Notes under the pieces: generated by a model
What the model saw: only the letters and a program-made list of their open reading frames with translations
Told to the model about the DNA's origin: nothing
Database searches by the model: none
Program-made: the position numbers and the translations under genes
Assembly (NCBI GenBank): GCA_038249195.1
Contig: JBBRWM010000001.1
Location: forward strand, 372,001 to 436,000
Reading direction: 5' to 3'
DNA: 64,000 nucleotides
DNA from: JAOUEA01 sp038249195
GTDB lineage: Bacteria; Actinomycetota; UBA4738; HRBIN12
Part shown: in pieces, positions 49,924-58,693 of the stretch
How positions within the stretch are numbered: position 1 is the first letter of the stretch
Layout of the letters: every line of letters starts with the position of its first letter

Positions 49924-49929
49924 TAGCAT
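49924..49929 (+). promoter_or_regulatory. Leaderless -10 box TAGCAT
   Basis: TAGCAT lies 7 nt before the ATG at 49937 and overlaps the in-frame ATG at 49928, ruling that earlier start unlikely. Confidence 0.5.
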
Positions 49930-49936
49930 GGTGCCC

Positions 49937-50908
49937 ATGGATCCGCAGGACACCATGCCGCCGCCGCCCACCACGCAGTATTGCTATCGCCACCCAGCGG
50001 TCGCCACCGGCATCCGCTGTACGCGCTGCGGCCGTCCCATCTGCACGGATTGCATGGTGCAGGCGCCCGTGGGCTACCACTGCCCCACGTGCGTGAGCGA
50101 AGCGCGCCGGGAGTTCCGCAAGGGACCGGGGCGTCGCATCGCCGTCGCCAACGCACGGTCCACCTCCGTCACCGTGCTCATCCTCGGCGCGATCGTGGCG
50201 ATGTACGTGGTGGAGGTGGTGGTGGGCGGGCCCGGCTCGTTGTTCGGGGGGCCGAACTCGAACCAACTCGTGAGGCTGGGCGGGTCGGTTGCCGCCTGGC
50301 CCACGCCGACGGGGGTCGTCGGGATCGCCGAGGGCCAGTACTGGCGGCTGTTCACGTCCATGTTCCTGCACGCAGGGCTGATCCACCTCGCGTTCAACGC
50401 CTACGCACTCTGGATCTTCGGACGCGTGATGGAAGAAGAGTTCGGCCGCGTGCGCTTCTCGCTGTTGTACGTGCTGACGGGCCTGTTCGGAGGCGCGGTC
50501 TCCTACGCGTTCGTCACGTTCGACGTGTTGGCGAACGGACAGGTGGTGATCCCAGCGGTGGCCGTGGGGGCCTCGGGCGCGATCTTCGGCATCTTCGGCG
50601 CGTTCGTCGCCTTCAACTGGCGACGGCGCCACACGCCAGTAGCGGCCGCCCGCCTGCGCATGGCGGTGACCCTGATCCTGATCAACGCGCTCATCGGATT
50701 CTCCTCGGGTGGCGCCATCGATTGGCGCGCCCACGCGGGCGGTTTCGTGGCCGGTCTGTTCGCAGGCTACGCGGCCGAGGGCTTCGGGCGTCTGCGCGAC
50801 GAGCGCGTGAGCTTCGCGATCGGTTGCGTCGCCCTCGCCGCCGCGACGGTCGCGATCGCGCTGTGGAAGACGGCCTCGATACACCAGCGGTTCCCCGGCC
50901 TGCTGTGA
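49937..50908 (+). CDS. Rhomboid family intramembrane serine protease with B-box zinc finger
   Basis: A 323-residue protein. An N-terminal zinc finger (CYRHPAVATGIRCTRCGRPI, then CTDC and HCPTC) near residues 16-55 precedes the membrane part. Rhomboid signatures: FTSMFLHAGLIHLAFNAYAL, nucleophile serine in VGASGAIFGIFGA near residue 213, and catalytic histidine in DWRAHAGGFVAGLFAGY near 264. It cuts single-helix membrane proteins inside the bilayer. The ATG at 49937 fits the leaderless spacing. Confidence 0.92.
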   Translation: MDPQDTMPPPPTTQYCYRHPAVATGIRCTRCGRPICTDCMVQAPVGYHCPTCVSEARREFRKGPGRRIAVANARSTSVTVLILGAIVAMYVVEVVVGGPGSLFGGPNSNQLVRLGGSVAAWPTPTGVVGIAEGQYWRLFTSMFLHAGLIHLAFNAYALWIFGRVMEEEFGRVRFSLLYVLTGLFGGAVSYAFVTFDVLANGQVVIPAVAVGASGAIFGIFGAFVAFNWRRRHTPVAAARLRMAVTLILINALIGFSSGGAIDWRAHAGGFVAGLFAGYAAEGFGRLRDERVSFAIGCVALAAATVAIALWKTASIHQRFPGLL

Positions 50909-50914
50909 GGAGGG

Positions 50915-52408
50915 CTACTTCGCCCGTGCGTCGGCGAGTCCGAAGACGTAGCCCTCCCGGGTGCCGAGGTAGAGCCATCCGTGCCACACGGCGGGCGTGG
51001 ATTCGATGCACCCGTTCAGGTTGAGCTTCCAGATGAGCCCCGGCGGTTGAGAAGCGTCCGCGATGTTCCAGGCGTAGAGATCGCCCGCGCAATCGCCCTG
51101 GATCAAGACGCCGTCCACCACCACGGGTGAGCCGATGGACGGGGCGCTCACGTGGACCTCCCACAGGATCTTCCCCGTGACGCGGTCGACCTCGAGCACG
51201 CGGCCGGCGGCGGTGGTGAAGAACACCCGGTTGCCGTAGAGGGCGGGAGTGGACCAGCTGCCCCCCGCTCCCTCGAACCCGATCTGACGCGCCGGGAGGC
51301 TCCACACCAAGGGGTCGTCGGGGCGCGACGGATCGAGCTTCATCAGCTGGCCGACCTCGCGGGAACGTTCGTTGAACCGCTGGTACTCGCTCGCGAGGTA
51401 CAGGTATCCCTGCTGGTCGATCACGACCGTAGCGTCCGTATCGTCGCCGGTCCAGAAGCGGAACACCTGGTGGTAGTCGGACCCGCCGGCGAGCAATCCC
51501 GAGATATCCCACCCCTGGACGAGGCCCCCCGAGTTCGCGAAGTAGGCGACGCCGTCGCGGAACGCCACGGAGCTCTCGATCGAAACCTCTCGGTCCCCGA
51601 GGTCGGACAGGAGCTGGTCATCGAAGCCGGCGATCGTGGCGACCACCTTCGGATGGACCTCAACGAGTCCCTGCTCGTCGTAGCCTCGATGGAGCCGGAT
51701 CACGTAGAACCAGCCGTTCTCGCCGCCCTCCAGCAGATAGTCGCCGACGACGAGCGGCGCCCCGTCCCAATCGTTGTTGCGGAGTGGATCGGTCGCCGAC
51801 GTGTCGGCGTTCAACTCCCACAGCACCTCCGGGGCGGACCGGTCCAGCGCGATCACCCGGAGGTAATTGTCCCTCGAGCCCCCGTAGTAGAGGGGGAAGC
51901 CGTCGGGGTCCGAGGTCGCCGAACCCTTCGCGAGGTCGCGCGTCACGAGGTCGGGCCTGGTGGGCTGGCCCGTCCGCCCGTCGAGGAAGTGGTACTTCCC
52001 GTCGTAGGCGCCTTCGCGCACCTCGACGCCGCCCCCCGGCGACTGGATCACGTTGGGCTGCCCGGTCCATCCGGTGCCGCACCATTCGCTCGAGTCCAGC
52101 CCCACGATCGACGTGCTGCACAGCTTGTTCTGGGGCTCCCGCCAGCGGATCACGGGGTCGCCAGGCACCGGGCCTTCGCCGTAGTACGAGCGTGAGAGGT
52201 TCCCCCGGAACGTCGTGAGGCCCTGCACCTTCGTGTTCACGGGCCCGGGCGTCTTCACACCTCCGCGCGGCGGAAGCGACGCCCCCCCGCCCGAACCAGC
52301 CGATGGCCGGACCATCGCGAACCCCACCCCCGCCACCAGCAGCGCGGCAACCACCCCGAGGATGAGCGCCACGGTGGAGCGGGGAAGCGTGGGGAAGCGA
52401 CCGGCCAT
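50915..52408 (-). CDS. Membrane-anchored PQQ-like beta-propeller protein
   Basis: A 497-residue protein with one N-terminal helix (STVALILGVVAALLVAGVG), a Ser/Gly/Pro linker and a large outer propeller of PQQ-like repeats: LYYGGSRDNYLRVIALDRS, GYLYLASEYQ, RVFFTTAAGRVLEVD, GVLIQGDCAGDLYAWNI and GWLYLGTREGYVFGL. It lacks a quinoprotein catalytic set and is probably a binding or scaffold protein. The ATG at 52408 is chosen over the one at 52417 because TAGGAT (52421-52416) lies 7 nt before it and overlaps the earlier ATG. Confidence 0.78.
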   Translation of the reverse strand: MAGRFPTLPRSTVALILGVVAALLVAGVGFAMVRPSAGSGGGASLPPRGGVKTPGPVNTKVQGLTTFRGNLSRSYYGEGPVPGDPVIRWREPQNKLCSTSIVGLDSSEWCGTGWTGQPNVIQSPGGGVEVREGAYDGKYHFLDGRTGQPTRPDLVTRDLAKGSATSDPDGFPLYYGGSRDNYLRVIALDRSAPEVLWELNADTSATDPLRNNDWDGAPLVVGDYLLEGGENGWFYVIRLHRGYDEQGLVEVHPKVVATIAGFDDQLLSDLGDREVSIESSVAFRDGVAYFANSGGLVQGWDISGLLAGGSDYHQVFRFWTGDDTDATVVIDQQGYLYLASEYQRFNERSREVGQLMKLDPSRPDDPLVWSLPARQIGFEGAGGSWSTPALYGNRVFFTTAAGRVLEVDRVTGKILWEVHVSAPSIGSPVVVDGVLIQGDCAGDLYAWNIADASQPPGLIWKLNLNGCIESTPAVWHGWLYLGTREGYVFGLADARAK

Positions 52409-52415
52409 ACGTCGC

Positions 52416-52421
52416 ATCCTA
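52416..52421 (-). promoter_or_regulatory. Leaderless -10 box TAGGAT
   Basis: On the minus strand TAGGAT lies 7 nt before the ATG at 52408. Confidence 0.5.
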
Positions 52422-52439
52422 ATTCCCCCCGGCGTTCGC

Positions 52440-53264
52440 TCAGACGGGCTCGCCGGCGGCTCGGTAGGACCCGAGGACCCGCAGGAGCGACGTGTGAACC
52501 GCGACGTCTGTGAGGGCAGACTTCACCTGCGGATCGTCGGCGGCCGCCATGAGGTCGACGTAGAACACGTACTCGAACGGCTTGCCTCGGCGAGGACGGG
52601 ACTCCAGCTTGTGCAGGTTGATCTCACGTACGGCGAAGGGCTGGAGCGAGGCGAGCAGCGACCCGGGTTCGTCGGAGACCGCCATCACCAGCGAGGTTTT
52701 GTCGGGGACCCCAAGATGCGGGTCCGTGCTGCCGATGGCGGCGAACTTCGTGAGGTTCTCCTTCTCCGTCTGGATGCGTTCGGCCAGTACCGCGAGTCCG
52801 AACCGCTTGCCCGCCTCCACGCCGGCCACGGCCGCCTGCGCGGGGTCACCCGTCTCGGCCACCATCCGCGCGGCGCCCGCCGTATCGTTCACGGGGACGG
52901 CCTCGATCCCCATCGCCGCCAAGAACTCCTCGCATTGTGCGAGCGCCTGCCAATGAGAATGGGCTCGGCGCACCCCCTCGAGGCGAGCCCCGGGAGGGCC
53001 GAGCAGCGCGTGGTCGATCCGCACCAAGACCTCCCCCACCACGTGCAGCAGGGCCGTGTGCTGCAGCAGTTCGTAGGTCTCGTTCACCGAACCCGCTTGC
53101 GAGTTCTCCAACGGGACCACGCCATAGGCGGCCTCCCCGCTCGTGACCCGCGAGAACACGAGTCGCACGGTCTCGCACGGCATGGGATGGGCGTCGGGGA
53201 AGAGCGCGCGGACGGCCCGCTCGCTGTAGGCGCCGGGCTCCCCCTGATAGGCCACCTCACTCAT
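52440..53264 (-). CDS. pheA: Prephenate dehydratase
   Basis: A 274-residue monofunctional prephenate dehydratase. VAYQGEPGAYSERAVRALF opens the fold; VVPLENSQAGSVNETYELL and DTAGAARMVAE follow. The catalytic TRF motif reads TKF here (NLTKFAAIG near residue 176), a conservative but uncommon change. The C-terminal ACT domain has SLVMAVSDEPGSLLASL and the phenylalanine-binding ESRP. It makes phenylpyruvate from prephenate, with feedback by phenylalanine. ATG 53264 has TAGGCT 8 nt upstream. Confidence 0.92.
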   Translation of the reverse strand: MSEVAYQGEPGAYSERAVRALFPDAHPMPCETVRLVFSRVTSGEAAYGVVPLENSQAGSVNETYELLQHTALLHVVGEVLVRIDHALLGPPGARLEGVRRAHSHWQALAQCEEFLAAMGIEAVPVNDTAGAARMVAETGDPAQAAVAGVEAGKRFGLAVLAERIQTEKENLTKFAAIGSTDPHLGVPDKTSLVMAVSDEPGSLLASLQPFAVREINLHKLESRPRRGKPFEYVFYVDLMAAADDPQVKSALTDVAVHTSLLRVLGSYRAAGEPV

Positions 53265-53272
53265 GGCCGCAG

Positions 53273-53278
53273 AGCCTA
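53273..53278 (-). promoter_or_regulatory. Leaderless -10 box TAGGCT of pheA
   Basis: On the minus strand TAGGCT lies 8 nt before the ATG at 53264. Confidence 0.45.
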
Positions 53279-53333
53279 GCAGTGGCTCCGATCCGCCCTT
53301 GTCCCTAGGTAGGGAGGCCTGGGGAGGCGATGA

Positions 53334-53339
53334 TAGGCT
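53334..53339 (+). promoter_or_regulatory. Leaderless -10 box TAGGCT
   Basis: TAGGCT lies 7 nt before the in-frame TTG at 53347, supporting a TTG start for the DUF4012 gene. Confidence 0.4.
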
Positions 53340-53346
53340 TCGGTCG

Positions 53347-55419
53347 TTGGCGCGGTCCGGGGCGGCTCGCCCGCCCGGAGTTCCCCCGGTGCCATCGCAG
53401 CTGATGGAGATACCCACCCGCGCCGAGATGCCCGAGCATGCCCCGCCGACCCATGCCGGGGACGACCCTCGCGCGCGGAAGCCGCGGCGGCGCTGGCCTC
53501 GCCTTGTCGGCTGGTTCCTCTCCGCCTTCGCCGCCCTCGCGCTGGTGCTGGGCGCCCTCACCCTCGTGGCGTCACTCGGGGTGCGATCGGAGCTCAAACG
53601 GGGAGCGGACGAGCTCAAGGCGGGGAAACGGTCGCTCGCCGACGGCGACCTCGCACGAGCAACGGACGCGTTCGCCGGTGCCGGGGCGACCTTCTCGACG
53701 GCAGAGGACCGAGCCTCGGGCGGGCTCGCCCGCGTCGTGCGCGCGGTGCCGATCCTTGGCCGCAACCTGGACGTGGCGGCGGGTACCGCAACCGCGGGAC
53801 GAGAGCTCTCGATGGCGGGATCCCAGCTGGCCGGCGCGGTCGACGGACTCCCCGACGGAATCGGGTCGCTCGCCCCCCGGGACGGGACGATTCCGGTCGC
53901 AGCCATCGCCACGCTCACCGACGAGGTCGCCTCGGCCGAAGCTCACGCCGACGCGGCGCTCGCCGCGATCGACGCCACCCCCTCCACGCTCCTCGTCGGC
54001 CCAGTGGCGACCGCGCGTCTGGACGCCCGCCAGCAGGTGATCGAGGCCGCGACATCCTTGCGCTCGGCCTCCGAGCTGCTGGGGGCGTTCCCGGCGTTCG
54101 CGGGCGCCGACGGGCCGCGCCACTATCTCCTCGTGGCCGAGAGCCCGGCGGAGCAGCGAGGGACCGGAGGGATCTGGGGCGCGTTCGCGATCCTCACCGC
54201 CGACGCCGGCCGGATCTCCGTCTCGCCGTTCCGCGGCGTCCTCACCCTGCCGCAGCTGCGCCCCGACCAGGTGCCCGCCCCCAACCCGGACTACCGCAGG
54301 AACTACGACGCTTACGGCGGGGCCGGATCATTCCGCGATCTCAACATGACCCCCGACTTCCCCTCGGCGGCACGCGCCGCCCTGTCGAACTACCTCGTGA
54401 GCACCGGCACGCAACTCGACGGCGTCCTCAGCGCCGACCCGTTCGCGCTCCAGGAGTTGTTCAAGGTCACCGGGCCGGCCACCATCCCCTCCCTCGGTGT
54501 CACGGTGGATGCCTCCAACCTCGTCGACTTCACCACGAACGAGGCGTACATCCGCTTCGCGAACCAGGGGAAGGTACGCAAAGGAGTCCTCGGCGCGGTA
54601 GCGGGGGCCGCGTTCGAGGAGTTCCTGGCCCAGCCGGGTGAGGCGCTCCCCAAGCTGAAGGCCATCGGGCGCGCGGTGGCGAACGGCAACCTCAAGGTGT
54701 TCAGCACGGATCCCTCATTCGAACAGGGATTGCACACGGCCGGTCGGGACGGCGCCCTCGCCACCGCTCCCGGCGAGGATCTCCTCTCGGTGGTCGTGAA
54801 CAACGTGGCCGCCAGCAAGATCGACTATTACGTGCGCAGGGCCGTGGACTACGACGTCCAGCTGGGCGGCAAGGGACAGGCCTTCGCGACCACGGATGTC
54901 ACGCTCCACAACGAAGCCCCCGACACGCCCATCCCGGGCGACGTGATCAACCCGGCCACGCCCGGGTACCGTCGAGGGGAGGCGGCGAACCTGATCACGG
55001 TGTCCTGCCCCGGACCCTGCGGGCTGGAAGAAGCCCAGCGCGACGGGAGGGACGCCCAGCTGCGCGTAGGATCCGAGCTGGGCCATGCCTGGTACCAAGA
55101 CGTCATGGTCGTGCCGGCGGGCAGTACGCGTTCCTTGCACCTGGTCACGTCCCGGAACGACGCCTGGAGCGGGAACGACACGGGTGGGTCCTATCGCCTG
55201 AGGATCCTCCCCCAGACCACGGTCCACCCCACGTCGTTCCGGGCGACGATCCACGCTCCCGCGGGCACGAGGATCAGCTGGACGAGCGAGCCGATGCAGG
55301 TGAACGGCGCGACGGCCGTGTGGAGCGGGCAACCGCGAGGACCGGTTACGCTCGAGGTGCGCTTCGGGGCAACGATCCCGTTGAGTTGGTGGCGGAACCT
55401 GATCCGTCCCCTGAGCTAA
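53347..55419 (+). CDS. DUF4012 domain membrane protein
   Basis: A 690-residue protein: a Pro/Arg-rich cytosolic start, one membrane helix (LVGWFLSAFAALALVLGAL near residues 57-75), a helical stalk with repeated ELKRGADELKAGKRSLADGD-like sequence, and a large outer DUF4012 domain containing YLLVAESPAEQRGTGGIWG and VDASNLVDFTTNEAYIRF. This family occurs at envelope and exopolysaccharide loci of actinobacteria; its biochemical role is unknown. The TTG start is inferred from the leaderless -10; ATG at 53404 (MEIPTRAEMPE) is an alternative. A sugar transferase lies 700 bp downstream. Confidence 0.78.
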   Translation: MARSGAARPPGVPPVPSQLMEIPTRAEMPEHAPPTHAGDDPRARKPRRRWPRLVGWFLSAFAALALVLGALTLVASLGVRSELKRGADELKAGKRSLADGDLARATDAFAGAGATFSTAEDRASGGLARVVRAVPILGRNLDVAAGTATAGRELSMAGSQLAGAVDGLPDGIGSLAPRDGTIPVAAIATLTDEVASAEAHADAALAAIDATPSTLLVGPVATARLDARQQVIEAATSLRSASELLGAFPAFAGADGPRHYLLVAESPAEQRGTGGIWGAFAILTADAGRISVSPFRGVLTLPQLRPDQVPAPNPDYRRNYDAYGGAGSFRDLNMTPDFPSAARAALSNYLVSTGTQLDGVLSADPFALQELFKVTGPATIPSLGVTVDASNLVDFTTNEAYIRFANQGKVRKGVLGAVAGAAFEEFLAQPGEALPKLKAIGRAVANGNLKVFSTDPSFEQGLHTAGRDGALATAPGEDLLSVVVNNVAASKIDYYVRRAVDYDVQLGGKGQAFATTDVTLHNEAPDTPIPGDVINPATPGYRRGEAANLITVSCPGPCGLEEAQRDGRDAQLRVGSELGHAWYQDVMVVPAGSTRSLHLVTSRNDAWSGNDTGGSYRLRILPQTTVHPTSFRATIHAPAGTRISWTSEPMQVNGATAVWSGQPRGPVTLEVRFGATIPLSWWRNLIRPLS

Positions 55420-55454
55420 GGCCACTTCGGAGATTTCCGAGCCGGCATGCAGAA

Positions 55455-55477
55455 GCGCCCCGGGCTCGCCGGGGCGC
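55455..55477. terminator. Intrinsic terminator between convergent genes
   Basis: GCGCCCCGG (55455-55463), loop GCTCG, CCGGGGCGC (55469-55477): a perfect 9-bp G/C stem. It lies between the DUF4012 stop and the small surface-protein stop and can serve both. There is no long T run on either side. Confidence 0.65.
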
Positions 55478-55509
55478 CTCACGATCTTCGTTTCCGCTGG
55501 TCGTTGCGG

Positions 55510-55746
55510 CTACGCCTGGCTTGCTGAGCGACGCCGGGCGAGGAGGAGCGCACCCAGGCCGACCACCAACAGCACCACCGCGACGATCGCGGCCATTGAG
55601 ACGTTCCCGCCCGTGAAGGCCGTACCGCCGCCGTTCCCCTTGACCACCGTGGTGGGGGGTGGAGCGGTGGAATAGGCCAGGGCGGAGCCCGCCAACGTGG
55701 TCACGAGCGCCATGGCACCCGCGAACACTGCGGCCATCCTCTTCAT
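55510..55746 (-). CDS. Small surface protein with LAFTG-like sorting signal
   Basis: A 78-residue protein. Signal peptide MAAVFAGAMALVTTLAGSALA; a short Pro/Thr mature part; then GGTAFTGGNVS followed by a hydrophobic helix (MAAIVAVVLLVVGLGALLL) and ARRRS. This is the order of a sortase substrate with a variant of LPXTG/LAXTG, here TAFTG. If anchored, the exposed mature part would be only about 25 residues. No sortase is seen in the window. GTACG-type repeats lie 30-50 bp upstream. Confidence 0.6.
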   Translation of the reverse strand: MKRMAAVFAGAMALVTTLAGSALAYSTAPPPTTVVKGNGGGTAFTGGNVSMAAIVAVVLLVVGLGALLLARRRSASQA

Positions 55747-55773
55747 CGCCGTTCCCTTCTGTCGCCCTGACGT

Positions 55774-55796
55774 CGTACGGATCCCCGTACGTGTCC
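55774..55796. promoter_or_regulatory. Candidate operator: inverted and direct GTACG repeats
   Basis: CGTACGG-ATCC-CCGTACG (55774-55791) is a perfect 7-bp inverted repeat. It also contains GTACGGATCC (55775) and GTACGTGTCC (55787), 12 bp apart. GTACGTATCC, nearly identical, occurs upstream of flp at 62848. Confidence 0.4.
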
Positions 55797-55931
55797 TACG
55801 AACTACCGACGAGATGATAGGGCGTTCGGGCTACGCGTAGCAACTAGCCGAAGGACCAATATCTGGCATCCGCCCTTCGGACCGCTGGTCAAACGCTTCA
55901 GTTCCCTGGTCGCGGGGCCGATACCACAGAA

Positions 55932-56126
55932 GTGAAGCTCCGCGCGTCCACGATCGATCGCATCGAGCAGGCCTTTGCCGAGGCCGTTGCTTCTGGGGAC
56001 TACGACGCTGCCGACGGTTGGCTGACCACGGCACGCTACGTCACAGAGCGGGCCGACCCGAAGCGTCGGGTCGCCGGGACCCGGCGTCGCTCCGGGCGGG
56101 TTCGCGTCCTCGACGCTCCTCAGTAG
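55932..56126 (+). CDS. Small hypothetical helical protein
   Basis: A 64-residue protein beginning with GTG at 55932: KLRASTIDRIEQAFAEAVAS, then GDYDAADGWLTTARYV and a basic tail. The first 40 residues form an amphipathic helical pair reminiscent of tetratricopeptide-like helices; nothing else can be recognised. No clear -10 or ribosome-binding site. Its stop overlaps the convergent sugar transferase stop by 7 bp. The DNA from 55747 to 55931 holds only the GTACG repeats. Confidence 0.45.
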   Translation: MKLRASTIDRIEQAFAEAVASGDYDAADGWLTTARYVTERADPKRRVAGTRRRSGRVRVLDAPQ

Positions 56127-57574
56127 GCGCCGCGGCGCGACAACAACACCGGGACGGTCTTCACGAGGATGTACAGGTCGTAGGCGAGCGACCAGTTCTC
56201 GACGTAGAAGAGATCGAGGCGGACGCAGTCGTCGAAGGACAGGTCGCTGCGGCCGCTGACCTGCCAGAGCCCGCTGATGCCGGGCGGGACCTCCAGGCGA
56301 TCGAACTGCCAGTCCTCGTAGCGGTTGACCTCTTGGGGCAGCGGAGGGCGCGGACCCACGAGGCTCATCTGACCCCGGATCACGTTGAACAGCTGCGGCA
56401 GTTCGTCGAGGCTCCATCGGCGGAGGAAGCGCCCCACCGGCGTCACCCGTGGGTCACGCGGGAGTTTGAACATCAGGTCGTTGACCCCGTGCTGGGCCCT
56501 GAGGCCCTCCACCATGGAGTCGGCGCCGACGCGCATGGTGCGGAACTTCAACATCGTGAAGGGACGGCCGCGCTGGCCCACCCGCGTGGCTCGGTACAAG
56601 GCAGGCCCCGGGGACGTGAGACGCACGGCCAGCGCCACGATGGCGAGCACCGGCGACAGGACGACCGCGATCGCGCCCGCCACGATGACATCGAACACGC
56701 GCTTCACCACTGCCTGCGTACCGCTCAGGCGCACCGGTCGCAGGGACAGCGCAGTAACCCCCCCGAGTGATTGCACTGCAACACGAGAGGAGAGCACCTC
56801 GGGCAGCGTGGCCGTGATCCGGACCTCGACCCCCTCGAGGCGGACCGCCTTCGCGACGTGGCCCATCTCCTGCCCCGAGAGCGCGGAGGAGGCAACGAAC
56901 ACGCACTCGGCGCTCACCTCGCGGATGACGTCGCGCAGCTGCGATACCGAGCCGAGCACCGGGAAGTTCGGTCCCTCCTCGTCCGAGCTCTCCGTTGCGG
57001 TCGCGACCATCCCGATGGGGCGGAACCCGAAGGAAGGGAGCTGCATGAGCTCCACCAGATGCTCCGCCTCCTCGTTCGTGCCGACCACGAGCGTTGGGAA
57101 GGCGAGGGACCCGTCGCGCCGACCCCGGCCGATCCGCTTGTGCCACAAGCGTCGGGACGCGAGCGCGGCCACGATCGCGAGCGCCCAGGACGCGGCGAGC
57201 CACTGTCGCGAATAGTCGGTCTTGGACGCGAACGCCAGGGCAAGGATGGCGAACAACCCCATGGAGACCGCCAGGATGATCCGGCGGAATTCCTCGGCGG
57301 GCGTATACCGGTAGGCGTCGTACAGGTGGAACGCCTGGTAGGCCACCACCATCACCACGGGGGTGCCCACGAGCACCCACACGAAATACGGCTGGGGGGA
57401 TCGGAACCCGAAGCGCAGCCAGTAGGCGGCCAGGAGCGCGGCGCCGATGGCGAGAGCGTCCGTGAGCGCCACGGCTCGATACAGGCGGCGATAGGCGGCC
57501 CGCGTGGACGTGCCGGAGACCGCGCCCGTGATCTCCGTCCGCGGCGCAGCGCCGTGCTCAGCCTCACCGAGCAT
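56120..57574 (-). CDS. Polyprenyl-phosphate sugar-1-phosphate transferase (WbaP/CpsE type)
   Basis: A 484-residue initiating glycosyltransferase. Four N-terminal helices (for example ALTDALAIGAALLAAYWL), a Rossmann-like CoA-binding-type middle domain (FPTLVVGTNEEAEHLVEL), and the C-terminal bacterial sugar transferase domain: KRVFDVIVAGAIAVVLSP, FTMLKFRTMRVGAD, RRWSLDELPQLFNVIRGQMS, VGPRPPLP and GLWQVSGRSDLSF. It places the first sugar phosphate on undecaprenyl phosphate for a surface polysaccharide. The start at 57574 has GAGGAAG upstream; a TATCGT -10 lies at 57676-57671. Confidence 0.88.
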   Translation of the reverse strand: MLGEAEHGAAPRTEITGAVSGTSTRAAYRRLYRAVALTDALAIGAALLAAYWLRFGFRSPQPYFVWVLVGTPVVMVVAYQAFHLYDAYRYTPAEEFRRIILAVSMGLFAILALAFASKTDYSRQWLAASWALAIVAALASRRLWHKRIGRGRRDGSLAFPTLVVGTNEEAEHLVELMQLPSFGFRPIGMVATATESSDEEGPNFPVLGSVSQLRDVIREVSAECVFVASSALSGQEMGHVAKAVRLEGVEVRITATLPEVLSSRVAVQSLGGVTALSLRPVRLSGTQAVVKRVFDVIVAGAIAVVLSPVLAIVALAVRLTSPGPALYRATRVGQRGRPFTMLKFRTMRVGADSMVEGLRAQHGVNDLMFKLPRDPRVTPVGRFLRRWSLDELPQLFNVIRGQMSLVGPRPPLPQEVNRYEDWQFDRLEVPPGISGLWQVSGRSDLSFDDCVRLDLFYVENWSLAYDLYILVKTVPVLLSRRGAY

Positions 57575-57670
57575 GGCTTCCTCGTAGCGACCCTGCAATG
57601 CGCGCCTCTCGTCTTGCGCGGCCGGGACCGGGGAAGGCAACGAGCCTCCGGGCGACGACCCTGTGCCGTG

Positions 57671-57676
57671 ACGATA
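57671..57676 (-). promoter_or_regulatory. Putative -10 box of the sugar transferase gene
   Basis: On the minus strand TATCGT is followed by about 95 nt before the ATG at 57574; no start codon lies at leaderless distance, so this gene has a leader. Confidence 0.35.
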
Positions 57677-57757
57677 GCGGGTTGGCCCGCCCGATGCCAT
57701 CTGAAGACGGCGATGAGCCCAAGAAGTCGGCCGCGGAGACCGGGTGGGGCCTTCGAG

Positions 57758-58693
57758 CTAGCTGAAGCTCTGGAAGATGCGGATGGCGCCGGGCCCGATG
57801 ATGACCACGAACAACGCCGGCAACACGCACAGCACGAGCGGGAAGACGATCTTCACGGGGGTCTGCTGGGCCTTCGCCTCGGCTCGCTGCCGACGCTTGA
57901 TGCGGAGTTGTTGCGCCTGCGTACGCAGGACGCTCGCGATCGAAACGCCGAAGACGTCGGCCTGGATCATCGCGAGGGCGAAGGCGTTGAGCTCATCCAC
58001 ATCGGTGCGGTCCGCCAGGTGCCGGAACGCGTCCGAGCGTGGCACGCCCAGCTGGATCTCCTGGAGCATGCGCGCGAACTCCGAGGAAAGGACGCCGGGA
58101 ACGTTGTGGACGACCTGCGCGATGGCCGCGTTGAGCGACAGCCCTGCCTCGACGCTGATCGTGAGCAGGTCCAGTGTGTCCGAGAGGGTCCGGAGGATCT
58201 CGCGCTGGCGTTCCTCGACCTTTCGGTTCAAGACGGAGTCCGGCACGACGAATCCGACGAAGGTCAGCAGCCCCATGATGACGATGGCGACGAACGGTGT
58301 CGGGTGCATGATCCCGATGGCGGCCAGGCCGCCGACCACGCCCCCGACGGCGCCGATGACCTTGAACGCCAGCACGCGCTCGGCGTCCCACCCCAGCGGG
58401 CTCCCCGCGACCTGGAGCTTCTTCGTCAATCGCTCGCGAGCATCGATCGGAGTGATGCGGCGCGCGATCCTTCCGGCGCGCGACACGATGGGGACCATGA
58501 CGCGCGAGCCGAAGCCCTCGCTCATGGATCGTTCGCGCAGGTCGACCGGCTGGTCGAGCGAGCCCGACACCTGCGACTCGAGCATGCGCACGGCGCGCTT
58601 GCGCTCGGATTGTGCGCCCTCCAGGGCCACGCCGACGAGCAGGATGGCGAAGAACACACTGGCGACGGCGAGCACGAGCAAGATCTCAGACAT
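57758..58693 (-). CDS. tadC: Tad pilus inner-membrane protein TadC
   Basis: A 311-residue type II secretion F-domain protein. One N-terminal helix (ILLVLAVASVFFAILLVGV), a cytosolic T2SF domain with LRTLSDTLDLLTISVEAGLS near residues 166-185 and VFGVSIASVLRTQAQQLR, and C-terminal helices ending in IRIFQSFS. It forms the membrane platform with TadB. Starts inside the end of tadB (8-bp overlap). Confidence 0.9.
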   Translation of the reverse strand: MSEILLVLAVASVFFAILLVGVALEGAQSERKRAVRMLESQVSGSLDQPVDLRERSMSEGFGSRVMVPIVSRAGRIARRITPIDARERLTKKLQVAGSPLGWDAERVLAFKVIGAVGGVVGGLAAIGIMHPTPFVAIVIMGLLTFVGFVVPDSVLNRKVEERQREILRTLSDTLDLLTISVEAGLSLNAAIAQVVHNVPGVLSSEFARMLQEIQLGVPRSDAFRHLADRTDVDELNAFALAMIQADVFGVSIASVLRTQAQQLRIKRRQRAEAKAQQTPVKIVFPLVLCVLPALFVVIIGPGAIRIFQSFS

